Source of the DNA: Lachnospiraceae bacterium | GTDB lineage: Bacteria; Bacillota_A; Clostridia; Lachnospirales; Lachnospiraceae | Length of the DNA stretch: 5,952 bases | Direction of reading: 5' to 3' | NCBI GenBank assembly: GCA_017958245.1 | Contig: JAGDDC010000316.1 | Span: 1-5,952 of the forward strand | In this document: one piece after another, positions 5,734 through 5,952 of the stretch | Layout of the letters: each line of letters begins with the position of its first letter | How positions within the stretch are numbered: the first letter of the stretch is position 1 | Notes under the pieces: generated by a model | Database searches by the model: none | Told to the model about the DNA's origin: nothing | What the model saw: the letters and a program-made list of their open reading frames with translations, nothing else | Made by a program: the position numbers and the translations under genes

Positions 5734-5952
5734 CGTCTTAAGATATTTGTTTACAAGGTCATTTGCCTTGTTGTCTGCCTGCTGGTATTTTGCTGAGATC
5801 TGAGTCAGTGTGGCTCCCATCTCCTTCATGACTGATACGAGCTCGTTGAAGTTTGTCTTGTCAGCGTTGTACTGCTTGATATAAGCTGCGCCCGCATCAC
5901 TGCACCATCTACGCGCTGAACAATACCGGAAGGATCGGGCTCTATCACCTGA
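5725..5952 (-). CDS. WXG100 (Esx-type) T7SS protein, C-terminal half; 5' end missing
   Basis: Second WXG100 protein of the operon, upstream of the complete one. The visible frame has 75 codons plus a TGA stop at 5727-5725. From the Trp codon at 5907-5905 it reads WCSDAGAAY, the usual W-x-[GS] turn followed by a helix, then a long amphipathic helix. It ends with the export signal YQQAD and a short Lys-rich tail (YLKTKG). Together with its neighbour it would form an Esx-type pair. The codons before the Trp (5952-5908) read SGDRARSFRYCSARR. They are not helix-like for this family and use CGA, CGG and CGT, which the window's other genes mostly avoid. The authentic gene may therefore be interrupted near 5897-5907, and only 5725-5907 should be trusted. 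Confidence 0.75.
   Translation of the reverse strand, partial: SGDRARSFRYCSARRWCSDAGAAYIKQYNADKTNFNELVSVMKEMGATLTQISAKYQQADNKANDLVNKYLKTKG

Noticed and set aside
1..5952. CRISPR array, tRNA/rRNA, insertion sequence or phage attachment site
   Set aside because: I found no regularly spaced identical repeats, no tRNA-like cloverleaf, no transposase motifs and no terminal inverted repeats when reading both strands.

Overview
The window looks like a piece of a Clostridia-type (Bacillota) chromosome or metagenomic contig, most likely Lachnospiraceae-like. The evidence is strong AAGGAGG-type ribosome binding sites, sigma-A-like promoters with 17-bp spacers, a Gram-positive lipoprotein signal, WXG100 proteins, and moderate G+C with ATC/TAC/AAC/AGG-rich codon use. 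The family-level placement is a guess from style, not from a marker gene.

Layout. (1) Positions 1-3277, minus strand: one uninterrupted reading frame of 1092 codons that runs off the left edge. It encodes a large secreted protein with a signal peptide, five diverged beta-type modules (signature: ISGxxGxAI, then DVSDWF, then PxGL, then a closing SGTP) and about 15 cysteines in the visible mature part. All plus-strand open frames over this region are shadows. (2) Positions 3278-3617: a divergent control region. It has a good promoter for each flanking gene, a two-copy ATTCGGTT direct repeat spaced 21 bp, and a near-palindrome next to the lipoprotein promoter. (3) Positions 3618-4454, plus strand: a 278-residue lipoprotein of unknown family with an acidic linker. 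(4) Positions 4498-4540: a bidirectional intrinsic terminator between convergent genes. (5) Positions 4538-5952, minus strand: the 3' end of a type VII secretion (T7SS/Esx) operon. In transcription order it holds a WXG100 protein cut by the right edge, a complete 104-residue WXG100 protein, and a 284-residue protein with an N-terminal helical domain, Gly/Ala-rich linker, one membrane segment and acidic coiled coil.

How they may fit together. The two small proteins look like an Esx-type pair of exported helical hairpins, each with a C-terminal YxxxD/E signal. The third operon gene is tightly coupled to them and may be a membrane-tethered partner or accessory factor. The lipoprotein and the giant modular protein sit next door and are also cell-surface products, so the window reads as a cell-envelope island. 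Nothing in the sequence proves that they work with the T7SS. No secretion ATPase, toxin domain, RNA gene, CRISPR array or transposase is visible.

Caution: the last roughly 45-55 bases at the right edge do not look like the upstream half of the WXG100 gene and may come from a rearrangement or an assembly join.
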